Shown piece by piece: positions 16,501-24,916 of a stretch of 64,000 bases of DNA. Numbering within the stretch: the stretch's first letter is position 1; each line of letters begins with the position of its first letter. Origin of the DNA: an uncultured Bacteroidota bacterium (GTDB taxonomy: Bacteria; Bacteroidota; Bacteroidia; Bacteroidales; P3); NCBI GenBank assembly GCA_902775135.1, contig CACYKY010000010.1:1-64000 (forward strand), given 5' to 3'. Position numbers and translations under genes: made by a program. The notes beneath the pieces are model-generated. The model was not told the DNA's origin and did not search any database. It saw only the letters and a program-made list of their open reading frames with translations.

Positions 16501-19500
16501 CCACAAGGGCGGCAAGCTCTACATCAACCTTGGCGACATCAGCGAGGACATCCTGCGTGACGGTAGGAAGAGTTTCGAGAACGGATTGCCCACGAGTGCA
16601 ACGGTGATCAACGTCGACACCACCATCTGGGGTCGTGTGCCCACCACGCAGCCCATCGTGAATGCCTTCGACAACGATGCGGAGAGCCGCATGTATCAGG
16701 ATGTCGGATACGACGGATTGGGCTCCACCCATGAGCTGGACGACGAGCAGACCTTCTTCCGCTGGTATCTGGACGAGGTGGCCGCACGTTTCGGTACCGC
16801 CTCTGCGGCCTATCAGAAAGCCGCCGAGGACCCGTCGGGCGACGACTTCATGTATTTCCGCAGCTCGTACTATGACAACAACAATGTGAAGGTCAACGAC
16901 CGCTACAAGCGCTACAACAACCCCGAGGGCAACTCGCCCGTGGACGAGGACAGCGACGAGGACTACATGACCAGTGCCAGCGCCTACCCCAATGTGGAGG
17001 ACATCAACAAAGACAACACCCTCAGCGAGGCGGAGAACTACTACCAGTACGAGATAGACCTCCGGCCCGAGAGTATGGTGATAGGGCAGAACCACATCGT
17101 GGACATCCAGGAGGCGCGCAATGTGCAGCTGGAGAACGGCGAGAGCACCACCTGCCGCTGGTACCAGTTCCGCATCCCCATCCGCGAGCCCGACGCCAAG
17201 GTGGGCAACATCAACGGCTACCAGTCGATCCGCTTCATGCGAATGTTCCTCAACCAGTTTGAGGAGCCTGTCATCCTGCGTTTCGCCACCCTGGACCTCG
17301 TCTACTCCACCTGGCGCAAATACACCGAGGACCTCCTGCAGCCGGGCGACTACACCACCGGAACCTCGGAGAACACCAGCTTCAACATAGCCACCGTCAA
17401 CATCGAGGAGAACGGCTCGCGCGACCCCGTGCCCTATGTGCTGCCTCCGGGAATCGAGCGTGAGGAATGGTACTCGAGTGGCAACAGCTACACCCAGCTC
17501 AACGAGCAGAGTATCGCCCTCGACGTGGACCAACTCGCCAGTGGCGACGCCAGGGCCATCTACCGCTCCACCAGCTATGATTTGCGCCATTACGGCCATG
17601 TGAAGATGTTTGTCCACGCCGAGAAGAAATATGCCGCCGACCAGATGGAGGACGACGACCTGATGGTCTTTGTGCGACTGGGTACGGACTACACCAGCAA
17701 CTACTACGAGTATGAGCTGCCGCTGAAGCTCACCCCTTGGTATACCCCCAGCGACGACCCCTACGCCATCTGGCCGAGAGAAAACAATGTGGACATCGAC
17801 CTGCAGAAACTCACCGAGATCAAGATCAACCGTAACCGGCGTATCCGCAACGGCGAGAGCGGCTACTCGCCCACGCTGCTCTACAGCGAAATGGTCGACG
17901 GGAAGAAATACACCGTCCTGGGAACCCCCAACCTGGGCAAGGTGAAGGTCATCATGGTGGGTATCCGCAACCCCAAGAAAGAGACCCTTTTTGACGGCAA
18001 CAACATGCAGCCCAAGTCGGCCACCGTGTGGATCAACGAGTTGCGGTTGACCGACTACCTCAACAAGGGCGGATGGGCGGCGATGGCGCTGGCCCGCACC
18101 AACCTGGCCGACGTGGGTAACCTCTCGGTCTACGGCTCGTATACCACCGCCAATTTCGGCAACCTGGAAGACCCGCTCATCAAGGAGGAGCTGATGAACA
18201 CCTTCACCTTCCAGACCACATTCGATATGGAGTTGGGCAAATTCCTACCCGAGGAGTGGGGCATGCACATCCCGCTCTACCTCGACTACAGTCGCGAGAT
18301 AGCGAGTCCGGAATACAACCCCTACAACCCCGACGTGCTGCTCTATGACGACCTGGACACCTACAGCTCGGAAGCCGAACGCGACAGTGTGAGGCAGATG
18401 ACCCAGCGGCGCAAGTCGACCACCAACCTCACGCTCACCAACGTCAGAAAAGACCGGGTGAGCAAGGAGAACCTGAAGCAGCACATCTACGACATAGAGA
18501 ACTTCTCCTTCTCGTATGCCTACAGTCGCGAGCGGACAAGCGACGAGGACATTGAGAGCTACAGCAAGGACCAGCATCGGGGCGGATTCACCTACAGCTA
18601 CAGCCTCCAGCCCGAACCCGTGAAACCCTTCGACAAGGTGAAACTCTTCAAGGGGAAAGCCTGGAAGATATTGAAGGATTTCAACTTCTACTATCTGCCG
18701 AAGAGCCTCAGCTTCTCCACCGAGGTGTATCGCGACTACGAGGAGACCTTGCTGAGGAACAAGAGTGCGGCCCTCGTCATCATCAAGCCCACCTACTTCA
18801 AGCAGTTCACGTGGCAACGAACCTATGGGTTGCAGTACGACCTGATGCGCTCCTTCCACATCCAGTACTCCGCCAATGCCAATGCGAGGATTGAAGAACC
18901 CGTGGGTAGGATTGACGGCACGGCGACGGATTCCATCTGGCGGTCGATAGCGCGAGGAGGCACCATGCAGAACTTCCAGCAGACGATCTCGGCCACCTAT
19001 GAGCTCCCCCTGAACAAGCTGCCCTATCTGGACTTCCTCCGTGCCCCTTTGAGCTACCGCACCAACTATGTGTACCAGGGAACCACGCAGGCGCTGCAGA
19101 GTATGGGAGGCACCTTGCAGGGGTCGACATCGATGCAGGCCTCGGTCAATGCCAACATGAACACGTTGTACTCCAAGATCAAGCTGCTCAAGGATGCCAA
19201 TGCCCCGAAGAGCAACAAGCGGCAGCCCGCGAAAACCAACAGTCGCGGGAAGAACAAGATGAGTGTGCAGGACTCGGTGGCGATGGCCGACAGTTTGCGG
19301 AGTGTGCGGATGAAAGAGACACTGAAGGAGGTGGCCTACTTCGGATTGCGACTGGTGACCTGTGTGAAGGATGCCAGCATCCAGTACAATGTCACGAACG
19401 GCTCGCGCCTGCCGGGCTACATGGGCGAACCGCGTTTTGTGGGACTCGACCCGCAGACCTATTGGAGTCCCGGAGGAGGATATGTGCTGGGATATGACTA

Positions 19501-20713
19501 TGATGTGGCAGAGGACCTGTTGCGCAACGACCTCCTCTCGCGCGACACCCTCTTCAACTCGCCGCATGAGATGACAACCGACAGGAAGCTGTCGCTGCAA
19601 GCCAACGTGGAACCCATACGTGATTTCAAGATAGCCATCACGGCGTCGCAGAACTATAACAGCCGGGAGGAGTACTACTACAAGTACCTGACCGACCTCG
19701 ACTATGTCGACGGTCCGCTGTCGTACCGCATGACCGGAAGCTACAACACCACCACCTGGAGCTTTTTGACCGCCTTTACCGATGCCGATGCCCTCTTTGC
19801 GGAGTTCTTGGACAACCGCTCCATTGTGGCCGAACGGCTGGCGGCCGCCAATGCCGACCCCTACAGCGACCAGATGGTGCTGGACACCATGAACGGACAA
19901 TACTATCCTGCCGGCTACAGCGCCAATTCGCAGACGGTGCTGCTCACCTCGTTCCTGGCCACCTACTTGGGCAAGGACGTGAAAAAATACGGCTTCTCGC
20001 CCTTCCAGTCGTTCCCGTTGCCCAACTGGAATATCAACTACAACGGCTTGAACAAGATACAGTTCCTCAAGAAATGGTTCACCAACATCACCATTTCGCA
20101 CCGTTACAGCTCCACCTATAGTGTGGGCAACTTCTATACCGACGCCACCCTCTCGGGCGTGGAGGACTACGACTATGGCACGGAGAGTATCCTCAACAGC
20201 ACCGGCGACTATGTGCCGCCCGTGAGCATGGAGGGCGTGCAGATTACGGAGCAGTTCAACCCCCTGATCCGCATCTCGGTGAACATGGTCAACAGTCTCC
20301 AGTTCAACTTCTCGTTGCAGAAGAACCGCACCCTCATGCTCTCCTTCTCCAACAACCAGCTCACGGAGACCATGCGCAGCGGCTTCACCCTCGGCGCGGG
20401 TTACACCTTCAAGGACATTGCCTTCGATGTGAAATTTGCCGACAAGACCCATAAGCTGAAGAGCGACCTCATAGTGCGACTCAACCTCACCTATAACTCC
20501 AACTCCACCACCATCCGCAAGATCAACCAGAACCTCTCGCAGATATCCTCGGGAAGTTCTGTTTGGATGGCCGAGCTCAGCGCCGAGTATGCCCTCACTA
20601 CCACCCTCACCCTCAAGGCCTTCTTCCAGACCAATATCAATACACCCTACATTTCCAACTCCTATCCCAATTCAACAACCAAAGGCGGTTTGACAGTCAG
20701 ATTCTCGTTTTAA
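13598..20713 (+). CDS. sprA: SprA, outer-membrane translocon of the type IX secretion system
   Basis: SprA (Sov in Porphyromonas) is the very large beta-barrel pore through which T9SS cargo crosses the outer membrane. The product is 2371 residues, close to the family's 2300-2500. I accept the TTG start at 13598 because it gives an ideal signal peptide (MKALTRYILLL, cleaved after GAWA) and no in-frame ATG lies before it; a purine-rich AAAAAGGA precedes it closely. Typical features include repeated N-terminal SprA segments (IKGSQQLFGFHTKLKFG), Asp/Asn-rich extracellular loops and a C-terminal aromatic strand. The stop codon abuts the ATG of the TPR gene. The two giant proteins at 30.8-47.6 kb carry T9SS sorting domains and are likely clients. 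Leu codons TTA/CTA and Ser TCA are almost absent. Confidence 0.96.
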   Translation: MKALTRYILLLAVALCVHAGAWAQSDSLNYTPMGSGYTPKGVRDTVIYDAEHGDYVKVRMAGGMEIGREYMSFEDYEDWKMEQLMRQYWNEKRGGTVLDNSEGGLLSKIPGFNQISQKLEALMGRPEIKITPSGSAELTFQIVNNYRDDPQRDASERSVTTFDFDENLQINLNAKIGDLISFDINHNTNATFDFENQLKLKYEGKEDDILQLFEAADVSFPLTTTLIKGSQQLFGFHTKLKFGKLTVDAVVSEKETSTENMQVQGGASSHEFEIRADEYEDNRHYFIAQYFYDNYNRAMSTLPVANTNVRILRIEVWRTNVGAAVTQNRNILALTDLGEGEPWSQRVHGNGKVKPDNRANDLLALVNPASVRSVNSVTSFMQGIGFTAGSDYEKVESARLLNQNEYTFNRELGFITLNQPLSNDQVLAVAYQYQVVGDTTVYQVGELTTDGVNDPNTLIVKLLKSTSVDTHNPLWKLMMKNVYFLKSSQLSREGFRLNVLYESEEGGVGVGFFTEGPKEGIPLIELFGLDRMDASQSYYYADGVFDWMDSAAFKGGLIQASTGRVFFPYVEPFGKDLRELLGDDEMARRYCFDSLYTMTKALAQQYAERNRFYLEGYYTSSVSGEISLGYSVTPGSVTVTAGGMPLIENVDYTVDYTMGTVRIINESILSSGTPISVSSENNSFSMTTKRMLGLHLNYEVQKDFNIGATVMNLHEKPLTQKNNFGDEPTSNSIWGLDVNWRGEVPLVTKLVDLLPGIDTKAPSNLSLTAEFAHFIPGMSSTGSDEGSVSYVDDFEGAESSINLTTVTSWFLASTPQDWRLGTAMFPETAPGSGLDYGKNRAKLAWYRISNDFYQTATRPSNITRDDLSRPYARRIYEQEVFPNKDRVAGQPTYVYELNLAFYPEEKGPYNFDVSPTPYSAGITDSGTLVNPASRWGGIMRKLDYTDFETQNIETIEFWLMDPFIENPNHKGGKLYINLGDISEDILRDGRKSFENGLPTSATVINVDTTIWGRVPTTQPIVNAFDNDAESRMYQDVGYDGLGSTHELDDEQTFFRWYLDEVAARFGTASAAYQKAAEDPSGDDFMYFRSSYYDNNNVKVNDRYKRYNNPEGNSPVDEDSDEDYMTSASAYPNVEDINKDNTLSEAENYYQYEIDLRPESMVIGQNHIVDIQEARNVQLENGESTTCRWYQFRIPIREPDAKVGNINGYQSIRFMRMFLNQFEEPVILRFATLDLVYSTWRKYTEDLLQPGDYTTGTSENTSFNIATVNIEENGSRDPVPYVLPPGIEREEWYSSGNSYTQLNEQSIALDVDQLASGDARAIYRSTSYDLRHYGHVKMFVHAEKKYAADQMEDDDLMVFVRLGTDYTSNYYEYELPLKLTPWYTPSDDPYAIWPRENNVDIDLQKLTEIKINRNRRIRNGESGYSPTLLYSEMVDGKKYTVLGTPNLGKVKVIMVGIRNPKKETLFDGNNMQPKSATVWINELRLTDYLNKGGWAAMALARTNLADVGNLSVYGSYTTANFGNLEDPLIKEELMNTFTFQTTFDMELGKFLPEEWGMHIPLYLDYSREIASPEYNPYNPDVLLYDDLDTYSSEAERDSVRQMTQRRKSTTNLTLTNVRKDRVSKENLKQHIYDIENFSFSYAYSRERTSDEDIESYSKDQHRGGFTYSYSLQPEPVKPFDKVKLFKGKAWKILKDFNFYYLPKSLSFSTEVYRDYEETLLRNKSAALVIIKPTYFKQFTWQRTYGLQYDLMRSFHIQYSANANARIEEPVGRIDGTATDSIWRSIARGGTMQNFQQTISATYELPLNKLPYLDFLRAPLSYRTNYVYQGTTQALQSMGGTLQGSTSMQASVNANMNTLYSKIKLLKDANAPKSNKRQPAKTNSRGKNKMSVQDSVAMADSLRSVRMKETLKEVAYFGLRLVTCVKDASIQYNVTNGSRLPGYMGEPRFVGLDPQTYWSPGGGYVLGYDYDVAEDLLRNDLLSRDTLFNSPHEMTTDRKLSLQANVEPIRDFKIAITASQNYNSREEYYYKYLTDLDYVDGPLSYRMTGSYNTTTWSFLTAFTDADALFAEFLDNRSIVAERLAAANADPYSDQMVLDTMNGQYYPAGYSANSQTVLLTSFLATYLGKDVKKYGFSPFQSFPLPNWNINYNGLNKIQFLKKWFTNITISHRYSSTYSVGNFYTDATLSGVEDYDYGTESILNSTGDYVPPVSMEGVQITEQFNPLIRISVNMVNSLQFNFSLQKNRTLMLSFSNNQLTETMRSGFTLGAGYTFKDIAFDVKFADKTHKLKSDLIVRLNLTYNSNSTTIRKINQNLSQISSGSSVWMAELSAEYALTTTLTLKAFFQTNINTPYISNSYPNSTTKGGLTVRFSF

Positions 20714-22159
20714 ATGAAAAAGGACAGATTCCATAATTTCGACAATGAAGTGCGCGACCTGGTGCTCGACTTTGAGAATACGGTTCTCAAAGGGAAGACC
20801 CAGTTTTTTGATGTCGACGAGATGGAGATCATCATCGACTATTACTTCGAAGTCAACGACCAGAAGCCCCTCGAGCGTGCCGTTGAGTACGCCGAGGAGC
20901 TCTACCCCGACAGCACCTCCATCCGTCTACGCCGGGCTCACCTGATGATTTCCCACGAACAGTACTCCAAAGCCCTCAAGGTGCTCAACCAAATGCGTCA
21001 GGCGGAGCCCGACAATACCGATGTGGCCTACTCGCTGGGTGTGGCCAACGGCGCCGTCGGCCAGTCGGAGAAAGCCATTGCCTATTTCAAAGAAGCCGCA
21101 CGCGATGGGTGGATGCTCGGTCGCGTCTATTCCAACATGGCCGAGGAATACTACAAGCTGAAGGACTATGACTCGGCCCTCAACTTCTATCGCAAGGCTA
21201 TGGAGAGTGACTCGTGTGACGATGTGACGGTATACAACTATTACGATGTCTCCTATGTCTCCGGACGTATTGAGCAGGCGGTGGACTATCTGGGCAACTA
21301 TGTGAAGAAGAACCCCTACAGCAAAGAGGGGTGGTACTGTCTGGGATGCGCCTACCGCGACCTGACGCTCTATGAGAAAGCCGTTGATGCTTTCGAATTC
21401 GCCATTGCCATCGACAAAACGTATGTCGATGCCTATGTGGCCCTCTCGCAAACGCAGGACTTCATGGGACGCACCAGCGAGGCGGTGACCACCATGTTGA
21501 GGGTGCTCGACTATAGCGACGACCCCGCCAAAGTCTACCGCACCATAGGCAACCTCTATGCCCGCGAGGCCAACTACAACACCGCTATGGCCTATTTCAA
21601 GAAGGCTGTCGACGAGAATCCGCGTGATGCCGAAGCCCATGCCTCCTCGGCCCTTTGCCTCATGGAGATGGGCGACATCCCCTCGGCCCTCTCCACCGTC
21701 AAGCGGGCCCTCCTGCTCGACGAGTCCAACCCCATGCCCGACAGTCCCGAGGGCAACCCCGAGGTGCTCTGCGCCGCCGCTATGGTCTACGATGCTAAGG
21801 GCGATTTCGAGAAAGCTTCCGAATTCTTCGAACGCCTCATCGTCTCCAACCTCTACACCGAGCCGCAATGTCAGATCTACACCCAGTTCCTTTTCAAGCA
21901 CAGGGTCTTCGACACGTTGACCTTCTTCGCCGAAGAGTCGCTGGAGGCCTATCCTCACGACGCCTTCTACAGCACCTATCTCGCTGCCGCCTATTTCTAT
22001 ACCAACCGCTATAACCGCGCCCGCAAGATGCTTCCCGACGTCTCGCCCTCCTTGCTTGCCGACATCTGTCCCGAGATCATGGTGCATCCCTTGCTCGGCC
22101 CCCTGATTCCGGCCGACCCCTTTGCCAATTCACCCGAAAACAACAATCATCATGAATAG
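20714..22159 (+). CDS. tetratricopeptide-repeat protein
   Basis: The 481-residue cytoplasmic-looking protein has no signal peptide. It is built of TPR helical hairpins, visible as repeated patterns such as AYSLGVANGAVGQSEKAIAY, AYVALSQTQDFMGRTSEAV and YNTAMAYFKKAVDENPRDAE, spanning roughly residues 55-440. TPR folds are protein-protein scaffolds. Its ATG follows the sprA stop with no gap, and its end overlaps the DedA-like start by 8 bp, so the three genes are probably one operon. A link to T9SS is suggested only by this position. Confidence 0.85.
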   Translation: MKKDRFHNFDNEVRDLVLDFENTVLKGKTQFFDVDEMEIIIDYYFEVNDQKPLERAVEYAEELYPDSTSIRLRRAHLMISHEQYSKALKVLNQMRQAEPDNTDVAYSLGVANGAVGQSEKAIAYFKEAARDGWMLGRVYSNMAEEYYKLKDYDSALNFYRKAMESDSCDDVTVYNYYDVSYVSGRIEQAVDYLGNYVKKNPYSKEGWYCLGCAYRDLTLYEKAVDAFEFAIAIDKTYVDAYVALSQTQDFMGRTSEAVTTMLRVLDYSDDPAKVYRTIGNLYAREANYNTAMAYFKKAVDENPRDAEAHASSALCLMEMGDIPSALSTVKRALLLDESNPMPDSPEGNPEVLCAAAMVYDAKGDFEKASEFFERLIVSNLYTEPQCQIYTQFLFKHRVFDTLTFFAEESLEAYPHDAFYSTYLAAAYFYTNRYNRARKMLPDVSPSLLADICPEIMVHPLLGPLIPADPFANSPENNNHHE

Positions 22160-22964
22160 AAAACGATTCTTTTTGATAGTGGCCTTGCTGTCACTTTTTT
22201 CCAGTCAGCCTCTTTGGGCACAGCCTACGGATGTCGATGCCTCCGAGACGGTAGGTGTGGCAGAAGCCGTACGTGGCGATACTGCATCGTCGGGTTTTGT
22301 GGCCTCTGCCTTGCGGTGGTATGATGCCCACATGAATTATTGGGCTGTCGGCGGATTGATGGCCGTAGAGAGTTCCTTTGTGCCTTTCCCGTCGGAGGTG
22401 GTGATCCCCCCTGCGGTCTATGTGGCCGCCAACCCCGAAGGCAAGAGTGGGATGAAGATATGGCTGGTGGTGCTGTTTGGCACCTTGGGAGCCCTCGTCG
22501 GCGCCCTGATCAACTATTTCCTTTCGCGGTGGCTGGGGCGTCCCATCATTTATGCCTTTGTTGATAGCAAGTGGGGTCACATGCTCAGCCTTTCGGGCGA
22601 AAAGATGGAACGTGCCGAGAAGTATTTCAACGACCATGGGGTTGTCTCCACACTCGTTGGCCGTCTCATTCCCGTCATCCGGCAGCTTATCTCCATCCCT
22701 GCCGGACTGAGCAAGATGAACATCATCCCGTTTGTTGTCTACACCACCCTTGGCGCTTTGGTGTGGAACTGTGTGCTGGCGCTTCTGGGATGGCTGGCCT
22801 ACCAGGCTGCCGACCCCAGCGTCATCGAGCGCTACAGCAGTCTCCTCAGCTACGCCATCATCGTTATCTTTGTACTTGTCGTTGTCTTCTTTGTTGTTCG
22901 CTATTTTCTTAAACACCGCGAAAGTAGAGCTGTAGGAGAGCCCCGTAGGGGCAATGGAAAATAG
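22152..22964 (+). CDS. DedA family membrane protein (VTT domain)
   Basis: DedA proteins are polytopic inner-membrane proteins; several act as undecaprenyl-phosphate or phospholipid flippases. From the ATG at 22152 the product is 270 residues. An N-terminal signal or anchor segment is followed by the DedA core with ESSFVPFPSEVVIPPA at about 76-91, then GTLGALVGALINYFLSRWLG and GRLIPVIRQLISIPAG, the last holding the conserved Gly-Arg-Pro region. The last about nine residues (GEPRRGNGK) and the stop are encoded by a REP-like repeat, so the native C-terminus has been changed. It overlaps the TPR gene by 8 bp. Confidence 0.9.
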   Translation: MNRKRFFLIVALLSLFSSQPLWAQPTDVDASETVGVAEAVRGDTASSGFVASALRWYDAHMNYWAVGGLMAVESSFVPFPSEVVIPPAVYVAANPEGKSGMKIWLVVLFGTLGALVGALINYFLSRWLGRPIIYAFVDSKWGHMLSLSGEKMERAEKYFNDHGVVSTLVGRLIPVIRQLISIPAGLSKMNIIPFVVYTTLGALVWNCVLALLGWLAYQAADPSVIERYSSLLSYAIIVIFVLVVVFFVVRYFLKHRESRAVGEPRRGNGK

Positions 22965-22982
22965 CCGAGGGTGCAAACCCAC
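22938..22982 (+). repeat. REP-like twin-hairpin unit, left copy 1
   Basis: GCCCCGTAGGGGC (perfect palindrome), a linker AATGGAAAATAGCC, then an imperfect second hairpin GAGGGTGCAAACCCAC. It contains the stop codon of the DedA gene. Confidence 0.9.
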
Positions 22983-23014
22983 TAATTAATATATGAAACT
23001 TTAAACCAAGAATA

Positions 23015-23060
23015 AGCCCCGTAGGGGCAATGGAAAATAGCCGTGGGTGCAAGCCCACGG
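23015..23060 (+). repeat. REP-like twin-hairpin unit, left copy 2
   Basis: GCCCCGTAGGGGC, linker AATGGAAAATAG, then the perfect hairpin CCGTGGGTGCAAGCCCACGG at 23041-23060. Same orientation as copy 1. Confidence 0.92.
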
Positions 23061-23084
23061 AGAAAGAAGATTAAGATTGTTATA

Positions 23085-23108
23085 GAGCCCCGTAGGGGCG
23101 ATGGAAAC
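23085..23108 (+). repeat. REP-like unit, left copy 3 (first hairpin only)
   Basis: GAGCCCCGTAGGGGCGATGG and following bases match the first half of the unit, then the transposase coding sequence takes over. Confidence 0.85.
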
Positions 23109-23112
23109 AGCA

Positions 23113-23559
23113 ATGGCAAATAGTTACATACAGTTGAATGTCCATATAACCTTCCACGTAAAAACCGGTGTCGACCCAGTCAAAATGGACGACCTTCCCC
23201 GGCTCTTTGCATATCTGGGAGGTTGTGTCAGGGAGCAAGGGGCAAAAGCCATCGCCGTCGGCGGTATGCCAGACCATATGCACATGTTGGTTTCTATCCC
23301 TGCCACTATAACCGTTTCGGAGTTTGTGAAGAATCTCAAGGTGTGGAGCAGCAAATGGCTCAAGATGTTGGGGGATGCTTACTGTGGGTTTGCCTGGCAG
23401 GATGGCTATGGGGCATTCTCGGTGAGCCATTCGGTGATTTCCAAAACAATCAGTTATATCGCAAACCAGGCAGAGCATCATAAAGAGATGACGTTCAGAC
23501 AGGAATATTTACGAATGTTAAAGGCTAATGAAATAGAATATGATGAGAAGTACGTGTGA
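23113..23559 (+). CDS. IS200-like / REP-associated tyrosine transposase (HUH Y1)
   Basis: Y1 HUH enzymes nick single-stranded DNA at hairpins through a catalytic tyrosine. The 148-residue product has the His-x-His motif (GMPDHMHMLVSI, His55 and His57) and the downstream YIANQAEHH motif with Tyr115 as likely nucleophile. It also has the WQDGYGAFSVS segment common to this subgroup. I prefer the ATG at 23113; an in-frame ATG at 23101 lies inside the repeat. No tnpB is present. Twin-hairpin repeats flank it, in one orientation on the left and inverted on the right, which suggests it mobilises or maintains these units. It may be intact and domesticated. Confidence 0.9.
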   Translation: MANSYIQLNVHITFHVKTGVDPVKMDDLPRLFAYLGGCVREQGAKAIAVGGMPDHMHMLVSIPATITVSEFVKNLKVWSSKWLKMLGDAYCGFAWQDGYGAFSVSHSVISKTISYIANQAEHHKEMTFRQEYLRMLKANEIEYDEKYV

Positions 23560-23567
23560 TATCCGTC

Positions 23568-23580
23568 GCCCCTACGGGGC
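23568..23580 (-). repeat. REP-like palindrome, right copy 1
   Basis: GCCCCTACGGGGC, the inverted form of the left palindrome, lies 8 bp after the transposase stop codon. Confidence 0.88.
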
Positions 23581-23601
23581 TCGGGATGAGGTTGGCTCCT
23601 T

Positions 23602-23648
23602 GACCGTGGGTAATACCCACGGCTACTTTCCGTTGCCCCTAATGGGGC
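23602..23648 (-). repeat. REP-like twin-hairpin unit, right copy 2 (inverted)
   Basis: CCGTGGGTAATACCCACGG (23604-23622), linker, then GCCCCTAATGGGGC (23635-23648). It is the reverse complement of the left unit with compensated changes in both hairpins. Confidence 0.9.
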
Positions 23649-23705
23649 ATGTCTCCGCTGTCTCGAAAAGGCGGAAGTCGTACATGGCCCAAATAGAATT
23701 ATACA

Positions 23706-24914
23706 ATGATAATGAATATTGACAACATACGGGGACAGTTCCCCATCCTCGACACCCAGGTGCATGGTCGCCAGCTGGTGTACCTCGACAATGCCGCCAC
23801 CACGCAGAAACCTCTGCGTGTCATCGAGGCTCTCGACGGCTATTACCGCCATCTCAACAGCAATATCCATCGCGGTGCCCACCATCTGGCCACCCTTGCT
23901 ACCGAGCAGTACGAACAGGTGCGCCGTCAGGTGCAGCAGCTCATCCATGCCCGTCATAGTCATGAGATTGTCTTCACCCGTGGAACCACCGAAGGCATCA
24001 ATCTGGTGGCCTCCTCTTTCGCCAGACGCTATTTCTGTGGCGACGACGAGGTGATCGTCTCCGGTATGGAGCACCACTCCGACATCGTCCCTTGGCAATT
24101 GGCCGGCGCCCGCTTGCGGCCTATCCCTTTCAGCGACGAGGGTGTGCTCGACCTCGACGCGTTGGCGTCTCTCTTCAATAGCCATACGCGCATCGTTGCC
24201 GTCAACCAAGTCTCCAATACCCTGGGCACCATCAACCCCATAAGCGACATCATCCGTGTTGCTCATTCCCACGGCGTCCCCGTCCTCATCGACGGCGCAC
24301 AAGCCATCTCGCATCTGGCTGTCGATGTGCAGGCGCTGGGGTGCGACTTCTATTGTTTCTCGGGCCACAAGATGTATGGTCCCATGGGTGTCGGCGTCGT
24401 CTATGGCCGCGAGGAGATCCTCAACGAGTTGCCGCCCTATCAGGGTGGGGGAGAGATGATAGAAAACGTCACCTTTGAACAAACCACCTACAACCAGCTC
24501 CCCTTCAAGTTCGAGGCGGGCACCCCTTCGGTGGGCGACGTCATCGCTCTTGGCGAAGCCATCTCGTTTATGAACGAGGTGGGCATCGAGAACATCGCCG
24601 CCCAGGAGGATCGCCTCTTGCGCTATGCCACCGAGCGTATCCTTCAGATTCCCGGTGTCCGCATCTTCGGCACCGCACCCCGCAAGACCTCCGTCCTCTC
24701 CTTCCTTGTCGGCGACGCGCATCCCTATGATGTCGGCACGCTCCTCGACCAGCTCGGCATCGCCGTCCGCACCGGCCACCATTGCACTCAGCCCATCATG
24801 GACCGCTATGGTATTCCCGGCACCGTCCGCGCCTCTTTCGCCGTATACAACACCCCCGAGGAGGTCGATGCCCTGATGAATGCACTTGAACGTATTTTAC
24901 CCATGCTGCAATAG
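23706..24914 (+). CDS. sufS: cysteine desulfurase SufS
   Basis: SufS takes sulfur from cysteine via a persulfide and feeds it to SufU or SufE for iron-sulfur cluster assembly. The 402-residue PLP enzyme has YLDNAATTQKP near the start, HRGAHHLA, the PLP lysine Lys222 in CFSGHKMYG, and the active cysteine Cys360 in RTGHHCTQP, all typical of group II desulfurases. A second ATG two codons in (23712) could also be the start. Other suf genes are not in the window. It is followed by recN two bases after its stop codon. Confidence 0.96.
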   Translation: MIMNIDNIRGQFPILDTQVHGRQLVYLDNAATTQKPLRVIEALDGYYRHLNSNIHRGAHHLATLATEQYEQVRRQVQQLIHARHSHEIVFTRGTTEGINLVASSFARRYFCGDDEVIVSGMEHHSDIVPWQLAGARLRPIPFSDEGVLDLDALASLFNSHTRIVAVNQVSNTLGTINPISDIIRVAHSHGVPVLIDGAQAISHLAVDVQALGCDFYCFSGHKMYGPMGVGVVYGREEILNELPPYQGGGEMIENVTFEQTTYNQLPFKFEAGTPSVGDVIALGEAISFMNEVGIENIAAQEDRLLRYATERILQIPGVRIFGTAPRKTSVLSFLVGDAHPYDVGTLLDQLGIAVRTGHHCTQPIMDRYGIPGTVRASFAVYNTPEEVDALMNALERILPMLQ

Positions 24915-24916
24915 TT

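Noticed and set aside
13625-17617. 1330-codon frame antisense to sprA
   Set aside because: Codon-aligned shadow of sprA with no signal peptide, domain or promoter.
18245-20452. 735-codon frame antisense to sprA
   Set aside because: Same reason as above: codon-aligned shadow of a conserved gene.
22938-23648. CRISPR array
   Set aside because: The repeats are palindromic hairpin units of variable spacing with no unique spacers of equal size and no cas genes.
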